Assembly: GCA_021106775.1 (NCBI GenBank)
Contig: JAIOTL010000401.1
Location: forward strand, 1-5,911
Origin: Planctomycetota bacterium
GTDB taxonomy: Bacteria; Planctomycetota; UBA8742; SKZP01; JAIOTL01
Length of the DNA stretch: 5,911 bases
Direction: 5' to 3'
Below the pieces are notes generated by a model. That model saw only the letters and a program-made list of their open reading frames with translations. It made no database searches and was not told the DNA's origin. The position numbers were made by a program, and so were the translations under genes. Positions 1 through 5,911 of this stretch are shown piece by piece. How positions within the stretch are numbered: the first letter of the stretch is position 1; each line of letters opens with the position of its first letter.

Positions 1-105
1 AAAAATCTGAACTCTGAAAAAGTAAAAAGCAATGACGAAAACCCTAATAAATGGTATAAAAGTATTGGGACACAACCTAAAAAAAAGGGGCTTAACTCAG
101 GCTGA
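1..105 (+). CDS. 3' end of an upstream gene (partial, unknown function)
   Basis: Frame 1 is open from the window edge to a TGA at 103-105, giving 34 codons of a hydrophilic tail rich in Lys, Asn and Ser that ends KKKGLNSG. The other two forward frames hit stops within the first 15 bases or so. The stop lies two bases before the ATG of the next gene, a spacing typical of translationally coupled operon genes. No domain can be recognised in so short a tail, so no function is offered. An open run of this length can occur by chance in A-rich DNA. The call rests on the run together with the tight junction. If it is real, the downstream signalling protein is probably co-transcribed with this gene, which would explain why no promoter is obvious just before it. 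Confidence 0.55.
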   Translation, partial: KNLNSEKVKSNDENPNKWYKSIGTQPKKKGLNSG

Positions 106-107
106 TT

Positions 108-2135
108 ATGAAAGATGAAAAGGTTTTAATTGCGCTAGGTGACGATGAGAATGCAATCGTAAGGAAAATATTTGTTCAGTACGACTTAGAAATCAATGAG
201 ATTAACACCAGAAGTAAACTGCTGACGTCTGCACAAAATGAAAAACCATTGATAATTATTTTGAATATCTCTTCGGAGGATGGTATCGGTGGTGCTGCTG
301 TTGGTGAAGCGATTATGAAGGTTTCACCAGACAGCAGAATAATTTTCGTTGGAAAAGACGACCAGAAACTCATTGTTGATGCGCTTTATTCAGGAGATGC
401 ATTTATTTATTCTCCTATAAGACCTGAGATTGCTGAAATTGTTATTAAAACGAATGTTGTGAAATCGCGGGTTAATAGAACTGGTCGGATAAAATACAAG
501 GACAAAACAACAAGGAAGGCGCAAGAAACCCAAGCGATGCATAATTTTGTGCTTCAATTGAGCAATGCCAGACGAATGAACGAGTTCGCACAAATCATCA
601 TGCAATATCTTCGTGAAATGCTCGATTTTAAGGTGTTTGTGTTCTCGATTATTGAAAAACAACCTGATTTGTTCCGTTCTCGAATTTATTTAACGGATGA
701 TGTAAACGCTGAGACACTTGCAAACATAAAAAACGAAATTAAGGAACATACTAAACGACAACCTGCACAAATATTCAATTTTGAATTCGTAACGCAGGAT
801 GAAACCAATGAAATTGCGAAAACCTGGGATGCGAATAATTATTATATCTGGGAACTCAGTGCTCAGAGCAACTTCGGCTGTATTTTTGTTTTTAGCGATG
901 TGCCTTTAAAAGTGTCTGCACCAATGAAAAAACTGACATATTCGATGTTTACTCAGGCATCGACGTTTATCAGCTATCTGCGCGAGCTTGAAACCGAGCG
1001 GATTGAACTTCTTAACACGATTACGAACATAATGCCCGAAGGTGTTTTGTGGATTGACGACAGAAAAACCGAAGTCTTTGTTAATAATCGAGCGAAAGAG
1101 ATTTTCGACAAAAATATCAAGGAATCGATAAGCACAACTCTGCACCGCGACAAACTTTTCGATATTTTCCGAAGGCTTAATATTTTTGATAATTTCTTCG
1201 GGTTAAACGCAAGCAAGAAGAAAAACATATCAAACACACTCACGATTAACGGATTTCTGCTTGAATTCAACGTTTACAGAATAACACAGGGTGACAGCCA
1301 GGAATATACCGGCACACTGTTTGTTATACGGGATAAAACCGAGGAAAAGAACGAAGCACAAGAGAATTTTGAGCTTCTAAATGTGATTATCAACGAAATC
1401 AAAGAGCCTGTGAAGTCCATTGACGCACTTTCCGAGTTGGTTTACGACAACCTGAAATCGCAGACAATATCTCGAGAATATTTGCGAAATATTGATGTGA
1501 TTAACGATGCGGTTAACAAAATTTCGGAGATTGTTAATTATTTCGTCAATAAAAATAAGCTGAAGTACGAAATCCTTCGGAAAAAACCAGTCAAGGTTGA
1601 AAACATATTCGATGCCGTGTTCGACAAGTTCAGAGACGAGGCTGCATCGAGAAATATTACGCTGAAGAAAGAGGTGCTTCCGGGCGGGATGAATATTTTG
1701 GCTGATGCTGAGCAGATTCAGCTTGTTCTCAAGAATCTTGTGATGAATTCGATGAATTATACAGCTGATTCGGGAATAATCATACTTCGCAGTGAACCTT
1801 CGGAATATGCTAAGATTACGAAAAAAGGTAAAATTGCCGGCATAAAGAAAATCGATGATTTTACTAAATTGCCCAGATATTTCGTTGAAATAAGCTGCAT
1901 TGACAACGGTATCGGCATCCCCGAAGACCATCATATTAAGGTTTTCGAGCGTTTCGCACAGGCGGAAACACCACAGGTAACAGGCAAGAAGGGCATCGGA
2001 CTCGGATTGACTCTTGCTCAGAATATCATTGAATTTCATGGTGGAAACATCTGGATAGACCATGAATACAAAGATGGCGCAAAGGTTGTCTTCAACATCG
2101 CTGTTGGTTTCGCACTTCCAAAAGACCTGAGCTAA
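108..2135 (+). CDS. Pseudo-histidine kinase: degenerate receiver, GAF-like, PAS, HisKA-like and HATPase_c domains
   Basis: This 675-residue protein has no signal peptide or membrane helix, so it is probably cytoplasmic. Residues 1-115 have a receiver-like alternation with an acidic GDDE at 11-14, but Asn53 sits where the phosphoacceptor Asp is expected, Gly82 at the usual Thr/Ser and Ser102-Pro103 at the usual Lys-Pro. Residues about 145-292 look GAF-like. Residues about 300-415 are PAS-like, ending in the typical IRDKTEE. Residues about 416-490 form the DHp two-helix segment. Its H-box reads INEIKEPV, with Asn429 at the His position, and no His occurs between 347 and 607. The HATPase_c domain is intact: N-box Asn543/Asn547, G1 DNGIGIP at 599-605, F-box F613 and F616, G2 GIGLGL at 629-634. 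The protein probably binds ATP but should not autophosphorylate in the classical way. DivL of Caulobacter, with Tyr for His, is a known parallel. The ATG has AGG at 99-101 six bases upstream. An in-frame TAA at 93-95 rules out an earlier start beyond it. The target is unknown. Confidence 0.88.
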   Translation: MKDEKVLIALGDDENAIVRKIFVQYDLEINEINTRSKLLTSAQNEKPLIIILNISSEDGIGGAAVGEAIMKVSPDSRIIFVGKDDQKLIVDALYSGDAFIYSPIRPEIAEIVIKTNVVKSRVNRTGRIKYKDKTTRKAQETQAMHNFVLQLSNARRMNEFAQIIMQYLREMLDFKVFVFSIIEKQPDLFRSRIYLTDDVNAETLANIKNEIKEHTKRQPAQIFNFEFVTQDETNEIAKTWDANNYYIWELSAQSNFGCIFVFSDVPLKVSAPMKKLTYSMFTQASTFISYLRELETERIELLNTITNIMPEGVLWIDDRKTEVFVNNRAKEIFDKNIKESISTTLHRDKLFDIFRRLNIFDNFFGLNASKKKNISNTLTINGFLLEFNVYRITQGDSQEYTGTLFVIRDKTEEKNEAQENFELLNVIINEIKEPVKSIDALSELVYDNLKSQTISREYLRNIDVINDAVNKISEIVNYFVNKNKLKYEILRKKPVKVENIFDAVFDKFRDEAASRNITLKKEVLPGGMNILADAEQIQLVLKNLVMNSMNYTADSGIIILRSEPSEYAKITKKGKIAGIKKIDDFTKLPRYFVEISCIDNGIGIPEDHHIKVFERFAQAETPQVTGKKGIGLGLTLAQNIIEFHGGNIWIDHEYKDGAKVVFNIAVGFALPKDLS

Positions 2136-2232
2136 ATTCAATCAATATTTCTTATATCACCCGAAAACAAATTACTATATTCTTTGCCTAATATTCGTTA
2201 ATCTACATATTAAAAGATAGGATTGTACATTA

Positions 2233-2290
2233 AATTGTATTGGAACTTTCGATTTGTAACTTTTAACAGCTTAGAAGATATAATACAATT
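2233..2290. repeat. 9-bp inverted repeat bracketing the candidate promoter
   Basis: AATTGTATT at 2233-2241 is the exact reverse complement of AATACAATT at 2282-2290, leaving 40 bases between the arms. The right arm overlaps the end of the TATAAT box. A further related ATTGTA lies at 2222-2227. The arrangement could be a pair of operator half-sites. A 9-bp match of AT-rich arms is about what one might expect by chance in 190 bp of this composition, so the support is weak. Confidence 0.25.
2254..2284 (+). promoter_or_regulatory. Candidate housekeeping-type promoter for the sigma/anti-sigma operon
   Basis: A perfect -10 hexamer TATAAT lies at 2279-2284. TTGTAA at 2254-2259 matches four of six bases of the -35 consensus, with a long 19-bp spacer. 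Transcription would start near 2291 and leave a leader of about 35 bases before the ATG at 2326. A second motif, GGAACTT at 2242-2248, resembles the -35 element of many ECF sigma factors and could mark autoregulation, but I could not match a convincing ECF -10 to it. AT-rich DNA gives such hexamers by chance. The placement in the only sizeable gap is the main support. Confidence 0.4.
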
Positions 2291-2325
2291 CGGTGTAATA
2301 ATTTTAAAAAAAGAGTGTCAACTAT

Positions 2326-2895
2326 ATGAACAACGAAAAAGAACTGATTGATTCGCTAAAGAAAGACCTAGTTAACTCATTTCCGTTGTTAATTGAAAGG
2401 TTCGAGAAAGCTCTTATGAGCTATGCCTACAGATTAACCGGCGATTTGCAAGGCGCGCAGGATATTGTTCAGGTTGTATTTTTCAAGTTTTATCAGAAAT
2501 TCTGGGATATGCAGCCTATTGTGCATTTATCAGCACTGCTTTACAAGATGACCGGGAATTTGTCGAAGAACTATATTCGAGATAAATCAAGAAAAAGAGA
2601 GATATCTATGAACTTAGAATCATCTTCTACGTCAGGTTTTTCAATACCTGTAATATCGGATAGCGAATACGACTCAACAGTTGAGCTTGAAACGATTATT
2701 CGCAAAGCGATTGACAGACTTCCGAGTAAACAGAAAACGGCTCTTATACTTAAAGTTTACGAGGGCAAGACTTATCTCGAAATTGCTGAAATTCTCGAGA
2801 CCTCCAAAAATAACGTTATGGTGCTTATACACAGGGCACATAACACTTTAATCGCTGACAAACAATTACAAAAATACCTGGAATTTAATAAATAA
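2326..2895 (+). CDS. ECF-type sigma-70 family RNA polymerase sigma factor
   Basis: At 189 residues this is the usual size for a two-domain ECF-type sigma factor. It would direct RNA polymerase core to a dedicated set of promoters. Region 2 spans about 22-91. It includes the core-binding helix GAQDIVQVVFFKFYQKF at 43-59 and the promoter-melting stretch ending LSKNYIRDKSRKRE at 79-92, both close to family consensus. A Ser-rich linker at about 93-120 joins it to region 4 at about 122-176. Region 4 shows LPSKQKTAL at 132-140 and a helix-turn-helix from TYLEIAEIL to LIHRAHNTL (149-175) for recognising the -35 element. No region 1 or region 3 is seen. The start ATG has only a weak AAGAG (2311-2315) ten bases upstream. 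The next gene begins 10 bp after the stop and opens with a zinc-binding anti-sigma motif, so this sigma factor is probably held inactive by it. The regulon cannot be told from this window. Confidence 0.92.
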   Translation: MNNEKELIDSLKKDLVNSFPLLIERFEKALMSYAYRLTGDLQGAQDIVQVVFFKFYQKFWDMQPIVHLSALLYKMTGNLSKNYIRDKSRKREISMNLESSSTSGFSIPVISDSEYDSTVELETIIRKAIDRLPSKQKTALILKVYEGKTYLEIAEILETSKNNVMVLIHRAHNTLIADKQLQKYLEFNK

Positions 2896-2900
2896 AGGGG
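2896..2900 (+). promoter_or_regulatory. Ribosome binding site abutting the sigma gene's stop
   Basis: AGGGG directly follows the TAA at 2893-2895 and lies five bases before the ATG at 2906. This strong site supports 2906 as a true start. Its contact with the sigma gene's stop suggests translational coupling of the two products, as is common for sigma/anti-sigma pairs. Confidence 0.7.
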
Positions 2901-2905
2901 CAGAA

Positions 2906-5900
2906 ATGAGCAATAACTGCACACAAATGAGATTATTTATCACAGCTTTGTTGCACAACGAACTTGACTCTGCCGATAGCACGCAAACCAAAGAACACAT
3001 TAACGAATGCAATGACTGCAAAGCATATTTTTTGAAAATCCGAAAACTTGAGCAATTTCTGAAAAGTGCAATACCCAATGTGGAAATACCGTCAGTGAGA
3101 AATGATGTAATGAAAAAAATTGGAGAAACAGAGAAAAACAACGCAATTAGGGAGAATATTATGACCATCAGATTCGATTGTGCAAAATGCAAGCGGCACT
3201 TTGAAGCAGAGACAAAGCATGTCGGAAAGAAGATGAAATGTCCTAAATGCGGCACGGTTAATGTTGTTCCTTCAAATCCAACGATTTCGCCGAAGCAGGT
3301 TCGACCACCGAGTAGAATTAATGACGCGGAAACAGGTCAAATGCCTTCAATTTCAAAGCAGATAGCGGATACAAGTTCATCTGCAACACCGCTTGTAGGC
3401 GAAATTCCAACCGTGAAAGAAGTGCGTAGAATCGCATCGGATATTCAAGCTTCGAGAAAAGCTCCAAGAAGAAGCAATGTTCAAAGATCGAAACCAAGGC
3501 GAATTCAATCTGAACCTGGTCGAATGCGCAAACCGAGAAGAAGTCCTGAATATCGCGTGAATGCGACCGGTCAGCAATTATCGGCAGATAAGAATTCACA
3601 GAAGAAAAAATATGTTATCATCGGTTCTTCAGCATTCGGCTTCTTTCTTCTTCTGATTCTTGCAATTATTGCTTTTGGTGGAAGTGGCGGCGAAAATGTT
3701 GTTCCTGAAAATGTCAACAATACTGCACCAGTGGTCGAGGAAACGAATACACCTGATTTTAAACCTCATCAGCCAAAAGTTATTTTCGACGAACCTGAAA
3801 CTACGGATGAGATAAAAGAAGAAAAGAAAGTTGAACCCACAATTGAACCTCTTGAAATTACTTCCATAAAGCTTCCTGAAACCGAATTCGCAATTTATCA
3901 GGAAATTTCATTCGGAATTAAAATTAAAGGCGGCGTAAAACCTTATTTATGGAGCATCTCGGAAGGTTCACTACCTGATGGATTAATATTCGAAAACGGT
4001 GTTATCAAAGGCGTTATCAGAGATTCAGGTGAATTTAGTTTTACAATATTTGTTATTGATGCTAACAGAAATATAAAAACACAAAGATATTCGATGAGTG
4101 TTTATTCGGAGTTTCAGCTTGGTTCAGAGATTCCAAGGAAAATGATTCTGAATGAGGAATATTCGTTCAAAATTAATGCTATCGGCGGAAAGGAACCTTA
4201 TTCAGCATCGGAGCTTGATAACAGTCTTCCTAATGGTGTAAAGTTCTATCATGAAACGCTGGAAGTTAAGGGTACGTCGACCGAAGTTGGAATCTTTACG
4301 CTAGATTTATCCTTAACAGATGCAATTGGACAAGAGCAGACATGGAGTCATAAATGGTTTGTTGATGATCCGGAACCTATAATCGAAAAACCAAAGGATG
4401 ACAAAGACGACAAAGAACTTGAAAAACCTGATGACAAAATTGAAAATCCTGAAAAAGAACCTGAAAAACCTTCACTTTCACAAACACAGATTCGCCTACT
4501 TCTGATGAAATATCGTAACGAAGCCTCTCAGTTGTTACGAGCAAAGAAATACCAGGAAGCAATTGATGTATTTGCGAAAATTCTCGAGCTTGATGACCAG
4601 GATTCAAACGCATATTACAATTCTGCATGTGCTTACTCGCTAATGAAAAATAAGGACAAAGCAATTGAATATCTAGAGAAAGCGATTCGCGCGGGTTTCA
4701 GAGACCTCAATCATATTCTCGAAGATAAGGATTTCGATTATATCAAGCGTGACAAAAGGTTCAGAAAACTCACCAAAAACCAGGATGTTATCAACCAGCT
4801 TTCTATGAACGCTCTAAAAGATAGAGTTGCCAAGGAATTCCCGGCTGACCAGGGATTCCTCAAGACTATCGATCATGAAAATAGACTTGTTTACGCTACG
4901 AATCTTGGTGATTCCAAGGATGACAGCAGAGAGATTCTAAATATGCTGCGCAGTAGAATTGAAAATTATGCGAAAGCACAATGGCGTCAATTATTTAAGA
5001 AAAAACCAAAATATTATATCACCGTTGTAATTCCGAAAAAACAATGGTTCGACCTGTACAAGCGTCGCAAAGGTTTTCCAGCGATGGTTGGTGGTTGGTA
5101 CAACCCAGCAGATAAATTCCTCATTGCAGGAACAATGGGACACACATTAACCCACGAGTTTACCCACGCTATGCATTTTGCTGACATGGAAGGTCGAAAA
5201 GGTCAGAAAAATATGCATATCTGGTTCACGGAAGGACTTGCTACATGCTTTGAGGACTGCAAACTGCCTGAACGCTCAACACAAAAGCCAGAACCCATTT
5301 ACAATAATCGTGTAAAAACAATGGTTACTGTACTTGAAAACCCGAACTACAGAAGTCGATTATACTGGAATTGGCGTAAATTCTTCTCGCAAGATCGCAG
5401 AATATTTATGTCTCGCGGGCGTGTCGGCGTTTCATATTCAATGTCAAGATGTATCACGTTATGGCTGTACAGAACGAAACGACTGAAGAAATATTACGAG
5501 CTTTATATGGATTCTTGCGACAATGGTACACCGGACGGTAAAAACGGTATTACAGCAATGGAGAAATTGTTTGGTATGAAGCTTGAGAAAATCGAAGATA
5601 TGTGGCTCAAATGGATAATAGTGCAGAAGTATGAAGACCCGAAAGCATATATCGGGATAGAAATTTCAAGCAAACCATCCAACATGGGCATGGGTGTTGT
5701 AATCTCAGAAGTTAAGAAGGATTCAAGTGCAGAAGATGCTGGCTTACAGGTTGGCGACATTATTGTTACTTTCAATCGTATGGCAATCGATGTTGTCTCC
5801 CATTTGGCTGTCGCAATTACTGAGTGTAAAATCGGACAAAAAGTCGATTGCGTCATCATCCGTAACGGAAAACCTGTAGAATTGAAAGTCAAACTCAAGC

Positions 5901-5911
5901 GACGACCTAAG
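2906..5911 (+). CDS. Membrane-spanning anti-sigma / zinc ribbon / Ig-like / TPR / gluzincin metallopeptidase / PDZ protein (3' end open at window edge)
   Basis: A single frame of 1002 codons runs from ATG 2906 off the window without a stop. I checked the frame line by line. Residues 1-75 match zf-HC2/ZAS anti-sigma factors: C5, H31-x3-C35-x2-C38, then a P-x2-R-x2-V-x3-I tail. Residues 86-120 form a Cys4 zinc ribbon (C92, C95, C112, C115). Residues 121-235 are a basic, disordered linker. Residues 236-257 are one hydrophobic helix with KKK on its N-terminal side, implying N-in/C-out topology. Outside come an acidic linker (263-315), two He_PIG-like Ig domains (about 324-400 and 401-486; GG..PY...LP.G signatures), a Lys/Glu/Pro spacer (494-522) and two TPRs (about 535-602). 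A metallopeptidase domain follows, with HEFTH at 750-754 and the likely third zinc ligand Glu776 in WFTEGLA, as in peptidase-MA/DUF1570-type gluzincins. A PDZ domain (914-1002) looks nearly complete, so the stop is probably close. The likely role is to bind the upstream sigma factor and link its release to an envelope signal. The protease substrate is unknown. Met86 may be an alternative start. Confidence 0.85.
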   Translation, partial: MSNNCTQMRLFITALLHNELDSADSTQTKEHINECNDCKAYFLKIRKLEQFLKSAIPNVEIPSVRNDVMKKIGETEKNNAIRENIMTIRFDCAKCKRHFEAETKHVGKKMKCPKCGTVNVVPSNPTISPKQVRPPSRINDAETGQMPSISKQIADTSSSATPLVGEIPTVKEVRRIASDIQASRKAPRRSNVQRSKPRRIQSEPGRMRKPRRSPEYRVNATGQQLSADKNSQKKKYVIIGSSAFGFFLLLILAIIAFGGSGGENVVPENVNNTAPVVEETNTPDFKPHQPKVIFDEPETTDEIKEEKKVEPTIEPLEITSIKLPETEFAIYQEISFGIKIKGGVKPYLWSISEGSLPDGLIFENGVIKGVIRDSGEFSFTIFVIDANRNIKTQRYSMSVYSEFQLGSEIPRKMILNEEYSFKINAIGGKEPYSASELDNSLPNGVKFYHETLEVKGTSTEVGIFTLDLSLTDAIGQEQTWSHKWFVDDPEPIIEKPKDDKDDKELEKPDDKIENPEKEPEKPSLSQTQIRLLLMKYRNEASQLLRAKKYQEAIDVFAKILELDDQDSNAYYNSACAYSLMKNKDKAIEYLEKAIRAGFRDLNHILEDKDFDYIKRDKRFRKLTKNQDVINQLSMNALKDRVAKEFPADQGFLKTIDHENRLVYATNLGDSKDDSREILNMLRSRIENYAKAQWRQLFKKKPKYYITVVIPKKQWFDLYKRRKGFPAMVGGWYNPADKFLIAGTMGHTLTHEFTHAMHFADMEGRKGQKNMHIWFTEGLATCFEDCKLPERSTQKPEPIYNNRVKTMVTVLENPNYRSRLYWNWRKFFSQDRRIFMSRGRVGVSYSMSRCITLWLYRTKRLKKYYELYMDSCDNGTPDGKNGITAMEKLFGMKLEKIEDMWLKWIIVQKYEDPKAYIGIEISSKPSNMGMGVVISEVKKDSSAEDAGLQVGDIIVTFNRMAIDVVSHLAVAITECKIGQKVDCVIIRNGKPVELKVKLKRRPK
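3149..3163 (+). promoter_or_regulatory. Internal ribosome binding site and in-frame start (Met86)
   Basis: AGGGAG at 3149-3154 lies six bases before an in-frame ATG at 3161-3163. This is a stronger site than the one in front of the sigma gene. The Met opens MTIRFDCAKC, which resembles the usual N-terminus of stand-alone zinc-ribbon proteins. Initiation here would give a membrane protein with the zinc ribbon but without the anti-sigma domain. It may be a working second start or a relic of a fusion between two once-separate genes. Confidence 0.5.
4385..4471 (+). repeat. Low-complexity Lys/Glu/Asp/Pro-coding spacer inside the large gene
   Basis: The 29 codons for residues 494-522 use almost only Lys, Glu, Asp and Pro, with recurring EKP and DDK units encoded by near-repeated GAAAAACCT and GATGACAAA strings. 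The segment separates the Ig-like pair from the TPRs and is probably an extended flexible or rod-like spacer. Short tandem units like these can vary in number between strains. Confidence 0.6.

Larger units (their letters stand above)
2136..2325 (+). other. Intergenic region between the kinase-like gene and the sigma gene
   Basis: This 190-bp, very AT-rich stretch holds no credible coding frame. I see no GC-rich hairpin followed by a T-run after the kinase-like gene's stop, so there is no clear intrinsic terminator. Its second half carries a plausible promoter and an inverted repeat, listed separately. The gap contrasts with the 2-bp and 10-bp junctions elsewhere, which suggests a transcription-unit boundary here. 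Confidence 0.7.

Noticed and set aside
79..95. Poly-A run followed by GGGG containing an in-phase A-AAA-AAG slippery heptamer at 81-87, which might shift the upstream gene by -1 into the kinase-like frame
   Set aside because: After a -1 slip the new frame reads GGG GCT TAA and stops at 93-95, before the kinase-like start, so no fusion would result. There is also no clear stimulatory structure downstream.
1377..2141. Long open frame of 254 codons on the - strand opposite the kinase-like gene
   Set aside because: It lies wholly antisense to well-supported HisKA-like and HATPase_c coding sequence, and its translation shows no recognisable domain. It is a composition shadow, as are the other - strand frames.
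2136..2240. Possible intrinsic terminator after the kinase-like gene
   Set aside because: No GC-rich stem with a following T-run could be found. The region is AT-rich with only weak pairings.
3161..5911. Treating the zinc-ribbon/peptidase part as a separate gene starting only at 3161
   Set aside because: The frame is continuous from 2906 with no stop, the 2906 start has a strong ribosome site, and residues 1-75 have a clear zf-HC2 pattern. 3161 is therefore kept as a possible second start rather than the only one.

Overview
The window is AT-rich bacterial DNA (roughly 38-40% GC by eye). Every supported gene lies on the + strand, and the layout is dense. No RNA gene, mobile element, CRISPR array or clear factor-independent terminator is visible. 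The organism cannot be named from this sequence. An ECF-type sigma factor, a zinc-binding anti-sigma module, a short N-terminal zinc ribbon of the 'TIRF-C-x2-C ... GKKMKCPKCG' kind, putative Ig-like (He_PIG-like) domains, TPRs and a gluzincin-type HEXXH peptidase occur together. That set recalls Planctomycetota/Lentisphaerota or a related Gram-negative candidate lineage. This is inference with low confidence.

Layout. (1) 1-105 is probably the 3' tail of an upstream gene. Its TGA lies two bases before the next start. (2) 108-2135 encodes a 675-residue soluble signalling protein with receiver-like, GAF-like, PAS, dimerisation (HisKA-like) and HATPase_c domains. Both phosphotransfer residues appear to be replaced: the receiver Asp by Asn53 and the H-box His by Asn429. 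The ATP-binding motifs are intact, so it reads as a pseudo-histidine kinase. (3) 2136-2325 is a 190-bp intergenic region with a plausible promoter (TATAAT at 2279-2284) driving the next two genes. (4) 2326-2895 encodes a 189-residue ECF-like sigma factor. (5) 2906 to the window edge (5911) is one uninterrupted open frame of at least 1002 codons, still open at the edge.

The large protein is the most striking item. Its first ~75 residues look like a zf-HC2/ZAS anti-sigma domain (C5 and H31-x3-C35-x2-C38). Next come a second Cys4 zinc ribbon, a very basic linker and one transmembrane helix. The presumed outside part has an acidic linker, two Ig-like repeats, a Lys/Glu/Pro-rich spacer, two TPRs, a HEXXH...E metallopeptidase domain and a C-terminal PDZ domain. 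With the sigma gene 10 bp upstream, the simplest model is a sigma/anti-sigma pair. In it the anti-sigma factor, the membrane anchor, the sensor-like ectodomain and a protease-PDZ module are one polypeptide rather than separate RseA-, DegS- or RseP-like proteins. A second start with a strong Shine-Dalgarno sequence at Met86 (3161) could also give a form lacking the anti-sigma domain.
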